Below, one piece after another: positions 52,372 to 63,444 of a DNA stretch of 64,000 bases. Every line of letters starts with the position of its first letter. The stretch's first letter is position 1. The position numbers were made by a program, and so were the translations under genes. Source of the stretch: Aureobasidium sp. EXF-3400 (lineage: Eukaryota; Ascomycota; Dothideomycetes; Dothideales; Saccotheciaceae); contig SWBL01000008.1 of assembly GCA_024195585.1 (NCBI GenBank), forward strand, positions 124,001-188,000, read 5' to 3'. The notes under the pieces are model-generated. The model saw nothing but the letters and a program-made list of their open reading frames with translations, made no database searches and was not told where the DNA came from.

Positions 52372-53603
52372 ATGGCTTCCCTGCATACTACTACAAAGAT
52401 GCCTCAAGCAGACTTTCTGTTCTGCGAGCATGTTCTTGAAGAGTTCAAGCGCCACAAGCATCGCAAGTATGTTGCCACTTTCAAAGAACCTGTTGACATC
52501 GTCGCGGTTCCTACCTACCTCAACGTCATCAGACAGCCGATGGATTTGTCAACCATCGCTTATAAGTTAGGAAGGGACGTCTATGACTCTGCAGCTTCCT
52601 TCAAAGCCGACTTTGAGCTTATGTTTGACAACTGCGACCGCTTCAACGCAGGTCATCCTCCTAGCGCTGTGTACGAGCACGGTCGCCAGTTTCGTGAGGA
52701 GTCCAATCAAGTGTGGTTGGATCAGCACAACTGGTTGAAGAGAGTTCACCCCGGAGTCTTCACCCAGCCTGCTACTGAAGAACAAGAGGACAACACGGAT
52801 GAGCCTCTTGCTAAGAGACGCCGTCAGAGCTCGCGCCTGGGCGGCTCTACTGAGTCATCTCCTATTGTGCCATCACCTTACACAGCAGCTAGTGTGGCCA
52901 GAACTGCTACCTCTACTCCCGCCACTCCTGTGTCTGGTCGCCCCAAAGGAAGAGCTTCTAAGGCCAGCACTATCAAGCCTCCATCCTCCCGCGCTCAGTC
53001 GGTGTCGTCTACTGCCGATCAGGTCGCTGCAACTCAACCTGATACAATCCAAGCCGCAGAAGCTCTTGCCATCGAGCCTGCCGAGTCCAAAGTTACTGCT
53101 CCTGAAGCTGCTGAAACTGATGTCAAGTCACACAATAACGCATCGGTAGCCAACAACTTGCGTTCTCGCCTCCGTTCTTCGTAAGTAATATATGTAAATG
53201 CTCATTCAACAATTCTAACATGACTTCAAGTAGCAACAACCCCTGGGATGAGTTCCAAGACCGCCTCAGAGCCATGGTCACCGAGGAAGCAACCAACCTC
53301 CTCAACAACCCTAACATCAAGTATCCCGGCACCGACACCAACAAACTCGCCAAAACCATGTGGCAAGCCATTGCTGCCGACGACCACGACTCCGCTGAAG
53401 GAGAAGAAGGAAAAGCCAGTTTCAGCGCCTGGGTTGGGCTTGCTGTTGAGGAGCTGTCAAAGGTAGCCATCAGAGACGTCGGTAACCAGGTCGAGAACGA
53501 GGCCAAGAAAGCTCTTGTGGTCATCATGGATCGCCACTTCGTCTACATCAGAAACAAATTTGAACGCTTTCACGAGGAGTTGAGAGCTAGATTGGATGTT
53601 TGA
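52372..53603 (+). CDS. Bromodomain protein, 392 aa
   Basis: Two exons, 52372-53180 and 53234-53603, phase 2 junction. The first ATG is at 52372; the upstream open frame starts only at TTG. Residues 15-120 form a bromodomain: F-K-E-P-V-D-I-V-A-V-P-T-Y-L-N-V-I-R-Q-P-M-D-L-S-T-I, then F-E-L-M-F-D-N-C-D-R-F-N, with the acetyl-lysine-binding Asn kept but the usual Tyr before it changed to Arg-Phe. The W-P-F shelf is missing. A basic A-K-R-R-R-Q and a long Ser/Thr/Ala/Pro linker follow. The C-terminal domain (W-D-E-F-Q-D-R-L-R-A-M-V-T-E-E-A and an amphipathic helix to the end) is not recognised; it is not a clear ET domain. Probably a chromatin reader. It is surrounded by palindromic repeats. Confidence 0.82.
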
Positions 53604-53857
53604 GCGTGTGGATGAGGTCTCTTTTGCCTGAAAAACATGGCTAGGTACAATGAGGTGCGACAATGGCGTCTATGAACAGTAATGAGAAGAAGTTGCTTTC
53701 CCACTTGATCGACACCCCCTCTGAATGTGTTGACGTAAATCATCGTGTACAAATTCTAGACTACGAAAGCATTGGATATGTATACAATCTGTCACGCGTC
53801 GCTCACCCAACCTACCACTTCTCAACCCCTCAACTAGAATTCCATGCTGTTTTGTGA

Positions 53858-54658
53858 CTATAAAAGTGCGCAAAAGAATTCAAATGCCGTCATTTGTCCA
53901 TTGACAGCTCACAATCTCAGCAGTCTCTCTGGAAACTTTCTACATCTCGTAATTATTATGCATTTTAATGGTGATAACAGCAGCTGCACTCGCATCTGGG
54001 AGTAAACATATGTAGAAAAGTGCCCAAGGTCAAAATCACATATTCAGGCTCTCTTCTGTGCGAACAACATAGTAACATATTATAAAAATGCATAATAACA
54101 TAAGATGTCTGGTTATTTCCAGTGAGACCTCAGAATCTCAGTGATCTCTCTGGAAACTATTCGAATCTCAAAAGTATTATGCATTTTCATAGCAGTAATA
54201 ATAGGCATATTGACAACTGGGAGCAAACATATGTAGATAAATGCCCAAGGCTAAAAGGTCACAAATGTCAAGGCTCTCTTCTATGTGAAACGAACTTAAC
54301 AACATACTATAAAAATGCACAATAATCTACTAGAACCAGTCTTGTCCAGTGAGAGCTCCAGATTCCAGCCATCTCTCTGGATACACTCTTGGATCTAAAA
54401 CTAGCTCTGCATTTTCATAGTATCAAACAGTTACATTGCATCTGGGAGTTAGCAGCTGTCTACAAATGACCGCCTAGGGCCAATGATTTCCATAGCAAGG
54501 ATCTCTCCTGTGCGATGACCAGTATTATATCACACTATCAAAATGCATAATACAATCGAGATATTGTAGCTTTGTCCACTGAGAGTCCGGCATTTCGTAT
54601 ACTCTCTCTGGACACAGGTGATTCACCAATACTGTCAGTCTGTCACGCATTTTGATAG
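53858..54658. repeat. Tandem array of four palindromic elements, period about 222-233 bp
   Basis: Four copies occur: 53858-53971, 54080-54192, 54307-54420 and 54535-54658. Each begins CTATNAAAATGC (first copy CTATAAAAGTGC, second TTATAAAAATGC) and ends GCATTTTNATAG (first copy GCATTTTAATGG). Each has an inner TCCANTGAGAG-type box facing CTCTCTGGANAC, giving an imperfect inverted repeat of about 50-bp arms. The spacers between them are also related (CTGGGAG(T/C)AAACATATGTAGA, GGCTCTCTTCT). In the last copy the outer 12-bp boxes are perfectly complementary. Confidence 0.75.
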
Positions 54659-54837
54659 CACTAAAGCATGTGGATGGCACAAGAGATACTGTCTAAGCCA
54701 GTCTCCTGTCGATGCATGCCAGGCCTTCTGGAAACAAAACGCTACAACATACATTATTTTCAAGCAGAGGATCATCAGTGATTGTCATAAAGTTTTGCTT
54801 TTGCATTCGCGAAAATTATCAAGGGTATCTATTCATG

Positions 54838-54860
54838 TTCTCCTCCTCCTCCTCCTCCTC
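54838..54860. repeat. CTC triplet microsatellite
   Basis: Seven consecutive CTC-type triplets in noncoding sequence. Confidence 0.9.
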
Positions 54861-55011
54861 AATATGCGGGATCGCATGCACCTAGAAACGTGTGCAAAGC
54901 ATGCTGAAGCGATCATAACATAGCATCTCAAGCTCGCAATGTATGAGCAATATGCAACAAAGCGACCAAGCACTCATCTGGCAAAGTCAAAGCATCATCA
55001 CAACCTCACCA

Positions 55012-58000
55012 TCAAGCAAAAGAGACAGAGCGACCTTGCACACTCGGACTCTTTCTTGGTCGTCCCTTCTTTCTCGGAGTGTTCTGGGAGGAATCGATGC
55101 TCTTCCTCTTACGGCCACGCTTTTGTCCACTGCCAGGCGTCGCGCTCTCGCCTCTCTCACTTGGCGTCTCATAGCCATCCCCATTCAGCGTCATCGAAGT
55201 ATCCATATCACCATCTGCATCTTCCTTGTCGACCTTCAGTTCACTGTCGACTGCCATGACCTCCGAGAACGAAGTGCAGAGGCTGCGCTGACTTTCAGGT
55301 GTCTCCAAAGCGCTCATGATCTCTTGGTTGCGTGCGAGATACTTCTCGGTTAGGTTGGTTGAGTTGGGAATGCGTTGCAATGCACGGACACTTTCTTTGC
55401 TTGCTTTGCCTTTGGTGGCTGCCTGATGTTTGCTAGCATTCCACAGTCGTCGAAGATATGTACGAGTTTCCCAAAGCAGCAGAAGAATTTGGACGTAGAC
55501 AGTCAACTCACGTGAGCGAGCTGGGTCAACTGGCTTGCTTTGGGACGAAGTTGCGCCATTGGTGATACCGCTCTCACCGTCAGCCATAGGGGCATCATGC
55601 TCAATGAGCATCCGAAGAATGTCAACATCAACCATGTGAGCAACGGGGGTGCCGGTGTTGGCCATGACCTTCTCAATGCAATCAATCAGGTGTTGGAGCT
55701 CTTCAAACTTTGCATAGTCAAAGAATGCAAGATTCTCACAGACAAATCGAGTGAAAGCGACATGCGAAGGAAGTGAATCAGACATGTCCACCTTTGAAAC
55801 ATCAAAGTTCACACCTGCTTTGCCACAGATAGTTGACAAGAACTTCATGCGAATCTTGGCCTTTCCGGTTTTGAGTACTTCCCAGAAGTGGTGCATTTTC
55901 GAGGTTGGTGGAGTCCCTGTGTAACCTTGGTTGCTCTTGGCTACGCTCTGCTGATATGTGAAGGCCTGATGGACAGCGCCAATGTGCTCCTTTTCAAACA
56001 TTGCTTCATGTTTGCTGTAAAGTCCCATATGCTCCTGGAAGGCGAATGTGGCAATCTTTGTGTCTGGACACGTTTCCAGGGCGATAAAGCATGGGCCTGT
56101 CTCTTTGGGATGAACAAGTCCTTGGCGGCCGATACTAGCAACCACTTGAACTGCGTTGAATGCGAGAGCATCAGCTGAAGTAAGAGCAACATCACGGATT
56201 CTACCCAAGAACTGTTGAGCAATGGAAGTGGCCGCGCCATCGCGATCAGTAGCCATGTAGGTGTTTCCTAGTCTCTCAGTGCCAGCCTCGACACCAGTAC
56301 CGATCTGGACCAAGTTCGACTCGCCAGGCTTGTCGCCAGCACAGTAAAAATCTTTCAGACCAACGATCAATGTCATCGGAAGTTGTTGATCGTCAGACTC
56401 AAGAGCCAACTTGAATGCATTGCAGACGTCAGCACGCATCAACTGACTAGGCCACGCCTGACACAGCATGCAAACACTGTCGAGTGCTGCCTGGCGAAGG
56501 ACCATGGGCTGATTTGGGCTTGTAAAAGGACAAATCAAATCCACAGCCAAGAATGCCACATGCTCGCCCTTGAATTCCGGAAACTTCTCCTTGAACGAGC
56601 CGAGGTAGGAATCAAGATTGAAAGCCTTTCCGAAATGACCGGCAATGGTGATGAGTCTCCTCGTCTTCTGTGCTACGGCTTGGTTGCTGTTCATATCAAC
56701 AGGCAAGCCTCGCTTGATCTGATCGTAAAGGGACAGTGTCACTTTAACAAGTCTCTCGGTGTTATGAAGTTCACCATCGAGAGTCCAGAGACATGTCGCA
56801 ACTTCTTTGAGCTCAGCGGGTGGAAGTCTGGTAAAGCTGCCAAGTAGAGCTTGCTGTATGTTGACCAGGAAATCTCGATTGAGATTCTTCATGTGAGGCA
56901 GGGTGTGACGCAGAATGACAATTGCTGAGCGGTACACTAGCAGATTGTCATCGGTGCTGAGATTCTTGACGTAAGGTTGGAGAGTTTGAAGTTGATCGGC
57001 TGAAAATAGCTTAGCATTAGCTGCAGAGAAGATGGTGAGTGTCTGCAGTACGTGCTGCTGTAGGGGACTCTCTGGAAGCTCGTTTGGGTCGATGATAGCG
57101 TCAAACATAAGCTTAACCATCTCTTTACACACGACGGTGTTAGCCTTTGCTGCCTTGGACTTCTCTGATAAAATCTGCTGCAGAAGCTCTGGTAAAACAG
57201 CTTCTGTGGTGTCGGTCTTGCGCTTGACGATATTGATCACCAGACTGGTTTGTTCTCGTAGACGGAGCTTCTTCTTGATCGGATCAGGGTCTGAGTCAGA
57301 AATGCTGTGGAAAGGTGTCATCCAAATATCCTCAAAAGTGTGACGAGCGAGCTCCACAATGCTTTCATCAGTATCAGTGACACGATTGATCAGAGTGTCT
57401 GCGATCAATGCCTTCATGTTCAGGGCATCGTTGCGCAGGTACATGTCTTTCAACATTTTCATTGCACGTTTTCTAACGTGCAAGTTGGCATCCTGAGCTC
57501 GCATGATGACGCGCTCATAGAGCATCGTATCCAGCTTTGGACGCAAAGAAAGACACTTGGCAATGAGGCCAAGAGCAGAGTCACGGACTTGAGTCGAGTT
57601 GTCGGCAAGACATCTGATAATGCTGTTGATGAAGAATGTTCCCTGGTCAAGGATCGTGGGGTCCATTTCCAGGAGTTGCTCGATACTCTTCAAACTCTTG
57701 CTTCTCAGGGAAGCTTGGTCACCAGCCATGGTGCCGAGAAGTTTGCTAAAGATCTTGTTGAAAGCTCGGCAGAATGGTAGGTTCATGGTGATCAGGACAG
57801 CTGCAAATCTTCCATCCTCGGTGGTGACTTGCTTGAAGTCGTATTCGGTTTCTAGCCATGCAGAATCCTTGATCATGAAGGCCAAACGTTCTTCAAGTTT
57901 CGTTGACTTCGCGGCGTCTTGATTGAGCTGAAGAATTTGCTTTGCCCATTGCACAGAGTGGTAGCCACGGGCGGTCAACAACTCTGTATCATCCGTGTCT

Positions 58001-60606
58001 CTAGCCTGGAGATATTCGAGTATAATCCGATATGGGCCATCAAACGACAGCAGTTCATCCTCTTCTATTTGCTCAGCCGAGATGTTCTCATGTATTTGCA
58101 ACAATTTGGCTGTGACTTCCGAACGATCAGTGTTCGGATTGCGGGCTGCTGACTGAGCCTGTAAGCGTAATTCAGTAATTCTAGTCGCCATGCCACCCAT
58201 CAACTCAAGAGCCATCGCTTTCGAGGGAGCCGAGCCTTTGTGGTTTTCTGAAAGTTCGAACATCTTAGCTAGAAGCACGCGAAGGAACATCTCGGCTGCC
58301 GGCCAGTCTGTGTTACCCAGAACATTCAGGAAGTCTTCAGTGAAGATATCCAGAAGGTTTCTGTACGGTTGATCGCCTGATTTTGTCGAAGTCAAGGCAC
58401 GCTGGACCATGTAATTGACCACATAGTGAGCATCTCTGTATGCGGCTTCGTACAGAGGGTTGGCAACCGATGCTAGATCTTCCGGTCCATCGCTTGTGCG
58501 CTTCCTCGGCTTGGGCTTTTTCTTGAGACGTCGCTTTCCCCCTGAATCGCTGCCAAAGTCCGAGTCTGCATCTGCATCTTCTTCAGAGGATTCTGAATCG
58601 TCCTCTTCCTTCTCAACATCATCTTCATCAGGAATAGATTTCGTCTTGGCCTCCATACGTGTAGCGCTAGTTTGAACCAAACGCATGAGTAGAGCTGACA
58701 CCAATTGAATTGGCTTTGCATCAACCATTTTGAATTGACGGGCGCTCTGTCGACCAACAGGGAGTTTCTCAAGCGAAGTCAGAATCTCGTCGAAGATTGA
58801 TTGTCTCTGCTCTGGGTAGCGAGCGAAGATCTTTGCAAGTACATCCATGGCAGCCCTGCGAGCGGTTTCAAATCTCTGAATACCCAGAGCAGAATCCTTC
58901 TCAGACGTCGCATTCTCAACGAAGACCAGGGTCTTACAGATGAACTCGGCAGAAACAATGACACGCTCATCGACATCAGTTTTGGCTATGAGATCGCCCA
59001 AGAGTTTGATGACGCGAATGCAGACCGTCAGAACCTGAGTGAGCGGCTTGCTTTGTGAAGAGGCGAACTTGAATGCATCGCCCGTATCTCCATTGCTTCT
59101 CATCTCCACCACAGGGATGATGCAAGTTTCAACCAAGTGGATTAGACTGTTCAAAAGAGTAGTGAGCGTTTCTTCCGAATATAGTTGTTTCTCTTCTCGA
59201 CCAGCTGTCATTATACGTAGCAACGTCTTGCAAGCAGTTAGACCTTGCTCTCCAATGCCAATGCGGTGAAGCCAGTCATCGGCTTCCTGTGGAGTGTCGT
59301 CGTCAATACGGTAGTTGGTAGTACCTGCAGCAGTCACAGCGTGGTCACACAAACGCTGAACACGGCCTAGGTCCTCGATATCGATGCTGGAAAGACGACC
59401 GTTGGCGACCACCTTGTACAAAGCGGTATCAAGTTGTGTTTGGACAGCGGCTTGCAGGACTGGAGCGCCTTCAACTGCATCGTCGGTATTGAAGAAACGG
59501 GCAGCATTCGAAGACACCATGCCAGATGTGTCGGCTTGCATCTGGTCCTCGGCCTCGAATATCTCAGCGATCAGGTTTTGGAGTTTAGCTACTGCAGAAT
59601 TCGCCTTTTCTTGTTGAGCAATGCTTGCCGAAGTCAGACGCTGATCTGCCTCATAGTCTGCACGCCTTTGAGAATCTGATTTGGGCGCCCGAGACACGCT
59701 TTGGGCATTGCTGGATACTGGTTCCGGTACGGAGATGTATTGAGCGCGTTGTGCTTCAGTCAGCGCCTTGGGAATCACGACAGCGATGTTTGATCTCTGG
59801 GAGCTAGGTTGAGAGCTTTGCGATGGCGTTGGAGGAATGCCATTTGCCTGTGAAGAGCTGGTCTGGTAGGACGCAGGAGCCGACGAAGGAGTGATCGGAA
59901 TGACGACTTGTGGATAGGCTTTGGAAGCAGAAGATGTGAATTGTGTCGCGGGTAAGTGCGGTGTCGAAGATGTTGACTGGTAGCCATGCTGAGGTTGCTG
60001 CAGTGGCGCAGGAGCGGTCACAGCTGGCGTTACAGCATGAGTAGGCGCCTTTGGCGGCTTAGCGCTCGGAGTTGGAACCGTTGTAGGATGGGTTGCTTTT
60101 GTGGTGGCGTAGTGAGAGGGAATTGTCCTGTCCAGGACCATCTTTGCGAATGGGCCGAGCTGGTGCTTCGAGGGGGTCGAAGTGGTTTGTCCTGAACGAG
60201 GTTGGGTCTGCGCAAACCTGGCGGGTTTGTTGAAGCGGTACTGTGTGAGTTTGTCCGGGTTGAGAAGGTGTTGGACAGATTGCAGTGTTTTGGTCAATTG
60301 TTCCGAAGCTCTTTCAGCGTTGTTGGCCTGAGCATCAAGTCGCTCTAACATTCCATGAGCCGAGATCTTTTGTTCTTCGGACGAGAAGACTTCTGCGGGA
60401 GCGGAGGGGAAAGCCAAGGGAGGAGGAATAGTGTCTGTATAGAATGATTAGCTATTGTGCAAGTCGTATGGGTCATGCGACACAATACCTAGAGTGAATG
60501 GCAGAAGAGATGTGAATGGCGAGTATGGCAGAGCATCTGCAACGGTAGGAACACGCAGATTCTTGCGTGTTCCGTTCGGCTGGTTGGTACCATTGGATTG
60601 CGACAT
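55012..60606 (-). CDS. SCC2: Cohesin loader SCC2 (Mis4 / Nipped-B)
   Basis: Two exons on the minus strand, 60606-60489 and 60434-55012, giving 1846 aa. The short first exon (MSQSNGTNQPNG...) restores a proper start; the long exon alone opens only at TTG. A Pro/Ser/Thr/Gln-rich N-terminal region (Scc4-binding in yeast) is followed by HEAT-repeat solenoids, with family blocks such as Q-F-K-M-V-D-A-K-P-I-Q-L-V-S-A-L-L and S-L-K-S-I-E-Q-L-L-E-M-D-P, S-I-V-E-L-A-R-H-T-F-E-D-I-W. An acidic break with basic K-K-K-P-K-P-R-K lies near residue 670. Scc2 loads cohesin on DNA by stimulating its ATPase. The C-terminus carries two basic AT-hook-like motifs, K-R-G-R-K-R-K and K-K-G-R-P-R-K, suggesting direct DNA contact. 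Confidence 0.94.
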
Positions 60607-61207
60607 TGCGGACAAGAACTACGAGTTCAGAAGTGTTGTTTAATTGACATGGCTGCTTTTGCAAGCGGTTCCCGAAGCCTGGAGGAGTTTGACACTGGTA
60701 ATGGACTGATTATAGAGCTGTTGTTGCTTGGTTTAAAGGCCAGCATAAGATTCGACAATGCCGACACGCAGCAGAACAATGCTAAGTCAGGCAGGTGCCA
60801 CCCAAGAGTGATGGTTTCTTGGAAAGAGAGTTGTTTAGGCAGGGACCTGCCGCGCGAACCCTCACCGCCTGCCTCTTTGGGTCCAAATTGAGCACGGATT
60901 CCCCGTTCATTCAAACCCTCTCCGCACGCCTGACATGGTCTATCTTTTACTTTGAGCGCGTTTAAGATGCTTGCACTCGGACTAAGATCCACCTTTACAT
61001 CAGCTGCTCCTCATTCTGGGCAAACGAACGTTTCTGTTTGGGGCAAATGAGAGCAACGTGTGCGTAAGCAGACTCTCGACGATTCATACTGTTTCGTTCA
61101 TCGAGGGTTGAATATGAACATTTCATTCGTCTTGTCTAATAACAGATCCAAAAACTCCATCCGTAGTGCCTTTTATCTTCCAACGCCAAGGGTCATAATG
61201 CTTCACT
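60607..61207. other. Spacer upstream of SCC2
   Basis: Contains the SCC2 promoter and the 3' end of the deoxyhypusine hydroxylase gene; no ORF was supported. Confidence 0.5.
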
Positions 61208-62275
61208 TTAAGCAGCAACAGGAATTGTTGCGTACTCGGTCTCGCCATTCTTCTCAAACTCAGCCATATCGAGAGCGACGATAATGCTGTCTCTGACGAC
61301 CTGATCGGCATCGTTCAAGAACTTCTTGAGTGTCTCCTCCACTCCCTCCTCGTCACCCAAACTGCCGAGAGCCTCAGCAGCCTCGTGACGAACCATGCTG
61401 CTCTCTTTGAGGTTGCTGAGTGCTCCAGTCAAAGCGGGGATGGATGCAGGGTGTGAAAGCTGGCCAAACACAAAGGCGATTTCGTGACGGAACAGAGCAG
61501 AAGAGTCGGTGAAGCCACGTGCAAGGGCGTTGATGGCAGGGACGGCAGTAGGGAGGTCGGGAGGAGAGCAAAGGTCGCGCAAGGCGAACATGGCACGGTA
61601 ACGCTCGAACAGGTTGAGTTTCGAGTTGAGGAGTGTCTGCTCGAGCTCTTCGATTGTGGGCTGCTTTGCAGCAATGGCGAGAGGAGGGGCAGGATCAATC
61701 GAGGCAAAGTCGCTGTGTCAATATTAGTCTCAACGGTCGCTTTATGCGCTCCTCTCATAGTGGCAGTACCTTTGCTTCAGCTTCTCCAATTTTCCAGCAT
61801 CTGAGTGCTCCCACTCGATGCGACCAACAGCAATGTCGCAAGTCTCCTTGACAACAGTCTCCTCGGTCTCGTCGTCTCTTCTCTCGATAAGGAGCTTCAA
61901 GCTGCCCTTGTCGCCCAGAGCGCCGATAGCCTCGGCAGCTTCGTGTCGGCACATGGCATCTTCTTCGCGGTCGCCAAGGACTTTTTGGAGGTATGGGACT
62001 GCGGCATCGTGACGAGACTGGCCCAGGCAGTAGGCGAGCTCATGCTTGAGGAGAGCGGAGGGAGAAGAGAATCCAGCAGCAATAGCATCGATGGCGGGAA
62101 TGGTGTTTTCGGTACGGGGTTCCTGGCATGCAAGATATTTGAGGGAAAAAAGGGCACGGAAGCGAGCGGCCAGCGCTTCGTTCTCGGAGGTCAGTGTCTT
62201 GCGCAGAGCCAAAACGGTCGAGTCACCGCTGGGGACTTGGGGAGCCTCTTCGGGCGAGATTGCTGAGGGTGCCAT
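61208..62275 (-). CDS. LIA1: Deoxyhypusine hydroxylase
   Basis: Two exons on the minus strand, 62275-61770 and 61712-61208, giving 336 aa. It is built of two halves of four HEAT-type repeats each. The four His-Glu iron ligands are all present: H78-E79 (L-K-H-E-L-A), H111-E112 (R-H-E-A-A-E), H245-E246 (F-R-H-E-I-A) and H278-E279 (R-H-E-A-A-E). The di-iron enzyme hydroxylates deoxyhypusine on translation factor eIF5A to hypusine. The intron falls between the two halves. Confidence 0.96.
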
Positions 62276-62510
62276 GTTGTGTGTATTAGGGTTGCAGTAT
62301 AGACTAGCAAGGTTGTTGTGAGAAGAAGAAGTTTTGACGGCTTTGTCGCGATCGTTCCAGCCCAAAAAAAGTCGGACCACGATAGATTTGCGGGGTACAG
62401 GAACGCCACTTTAGATTATCAGATCAAAAAGATAACATCGATTTTAAGGGACTGTCAAGAATAGAAATGCCATGCCGTCAATAAGGAAAACATGAAGAAG
62501 AGCATGGAAA

Positions 62511-63444
62511 TCAGTTAGAACCAATCTTCGCCTCGTATGCACTGCTGTGCTTCCATCTCAAGTCGTAAATCTCCTCGATGAGATCCTTGACTTCGTGGCC
62601 GTTCTCGCAGTCAGTCCATTTACCTCCATCACGAATGCACCAGTTCTTGTCGTCGACTCTCACAGTGCAACTCTTGGTGACGCCCTTCTCGGCACTTCTC
62701 TGAACAGACTTCTTGAGAAGATTTCTGGAGTATGCTCCGTCATCAACGCTCAAGCAGTGGTTAAGCTTCTCGAAATCGATGCCATGCTCCAAAGCGCAGT
62801 CCTTTGCAAGATCTTCAGAAGGAATCTCGGAGTAGTTGCGCGACATGCACATGGTGAAGCCGAGGTGGATTCTGGGGTTGGGATAAAGGTGAGCTGCGCA
62901 GAGTTCGATGGAGTTGCCCAAGCATTCGGAAGGACCATGCATGCAAACAACACCGTCGTCGTCCTCGATGGTCCTGTTGTATTGTCAGCCACTGTGGGGC
63001 ACGTGCGTATCATACTGTTCATGCTTACTTTCCAATGTAGGACAGCTTGAAATCGACGAGGTTGCTGACGTTCACCATAGCTGGAAGCACAAGATCATGA
63101 AGGCAATCACGAGCATCAGGACACTTGCTCATGATGTGCGCCTCCAAAGGTACTCTTCTGGGGAGGTATTCATACGTTTCGGGCTCATCATCCATCAAGC
63201 CCAACAGCACGAGGCCTCCAAGTGGCAGAAGGAAGATGGTGATGATGAAGATACAGAAGGCCGCAATGGTGATGCGGCCACGAGTTGTACGAGACCATGC
63301 GCGCTCATATTCGCGTCTTGCTGTGAAGAGGTCCTGGGCAGCAGCTTGAAGGTTCGCACGGGCTTCATTCCATTTTGAACGAAGGTCCTCAAGCGTAGGC
63401 TTAGGCTGATCCTCAATGAGAGGTTGCTTCTCAATCTCTGACAT
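62511..63444 (-). CDS. GILT-family thiol reductase-like type II membrane protein
   Basis: Two exons on the minus strand, 63444-63029 and 62973-62511, giving 292 aa. A short cytosolic N-terminus with a helical stretch is followed by one membrane span (I-A-A-F-C-I-F-I-I-T-I-F-L-L-P-L-G-G-L-V). The lumenal part has the GILT signature C-M-H-G-P-S-E-C-L-G-N-S-I-E-L-C. The usual redox CxxC is replaced by S-K-C-P-D-A-R-D-C, with the two Cys five residues apart. Animal GILT reduces protein disulfides in lysosomes. The fungal form here is membrane-anchored and, with the wider Cys spacing, may differ in activity. Several more Cys (D-C-A-L, H-C-L-S, W-C-I-R-D, D-C-E-N) are likely paired. Confidence 0.87.

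Larger units (their letters stand above)
53604..55011. other. Repeat-rich spacer between bromodomain gene and SCC2
   Basis: 1.4 kb with no gene; it carries the tandem palindrome array (53858-54658) and a CTC triplet run (54838-54860). Both flanking genes end into it. Confidence 0.55.
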
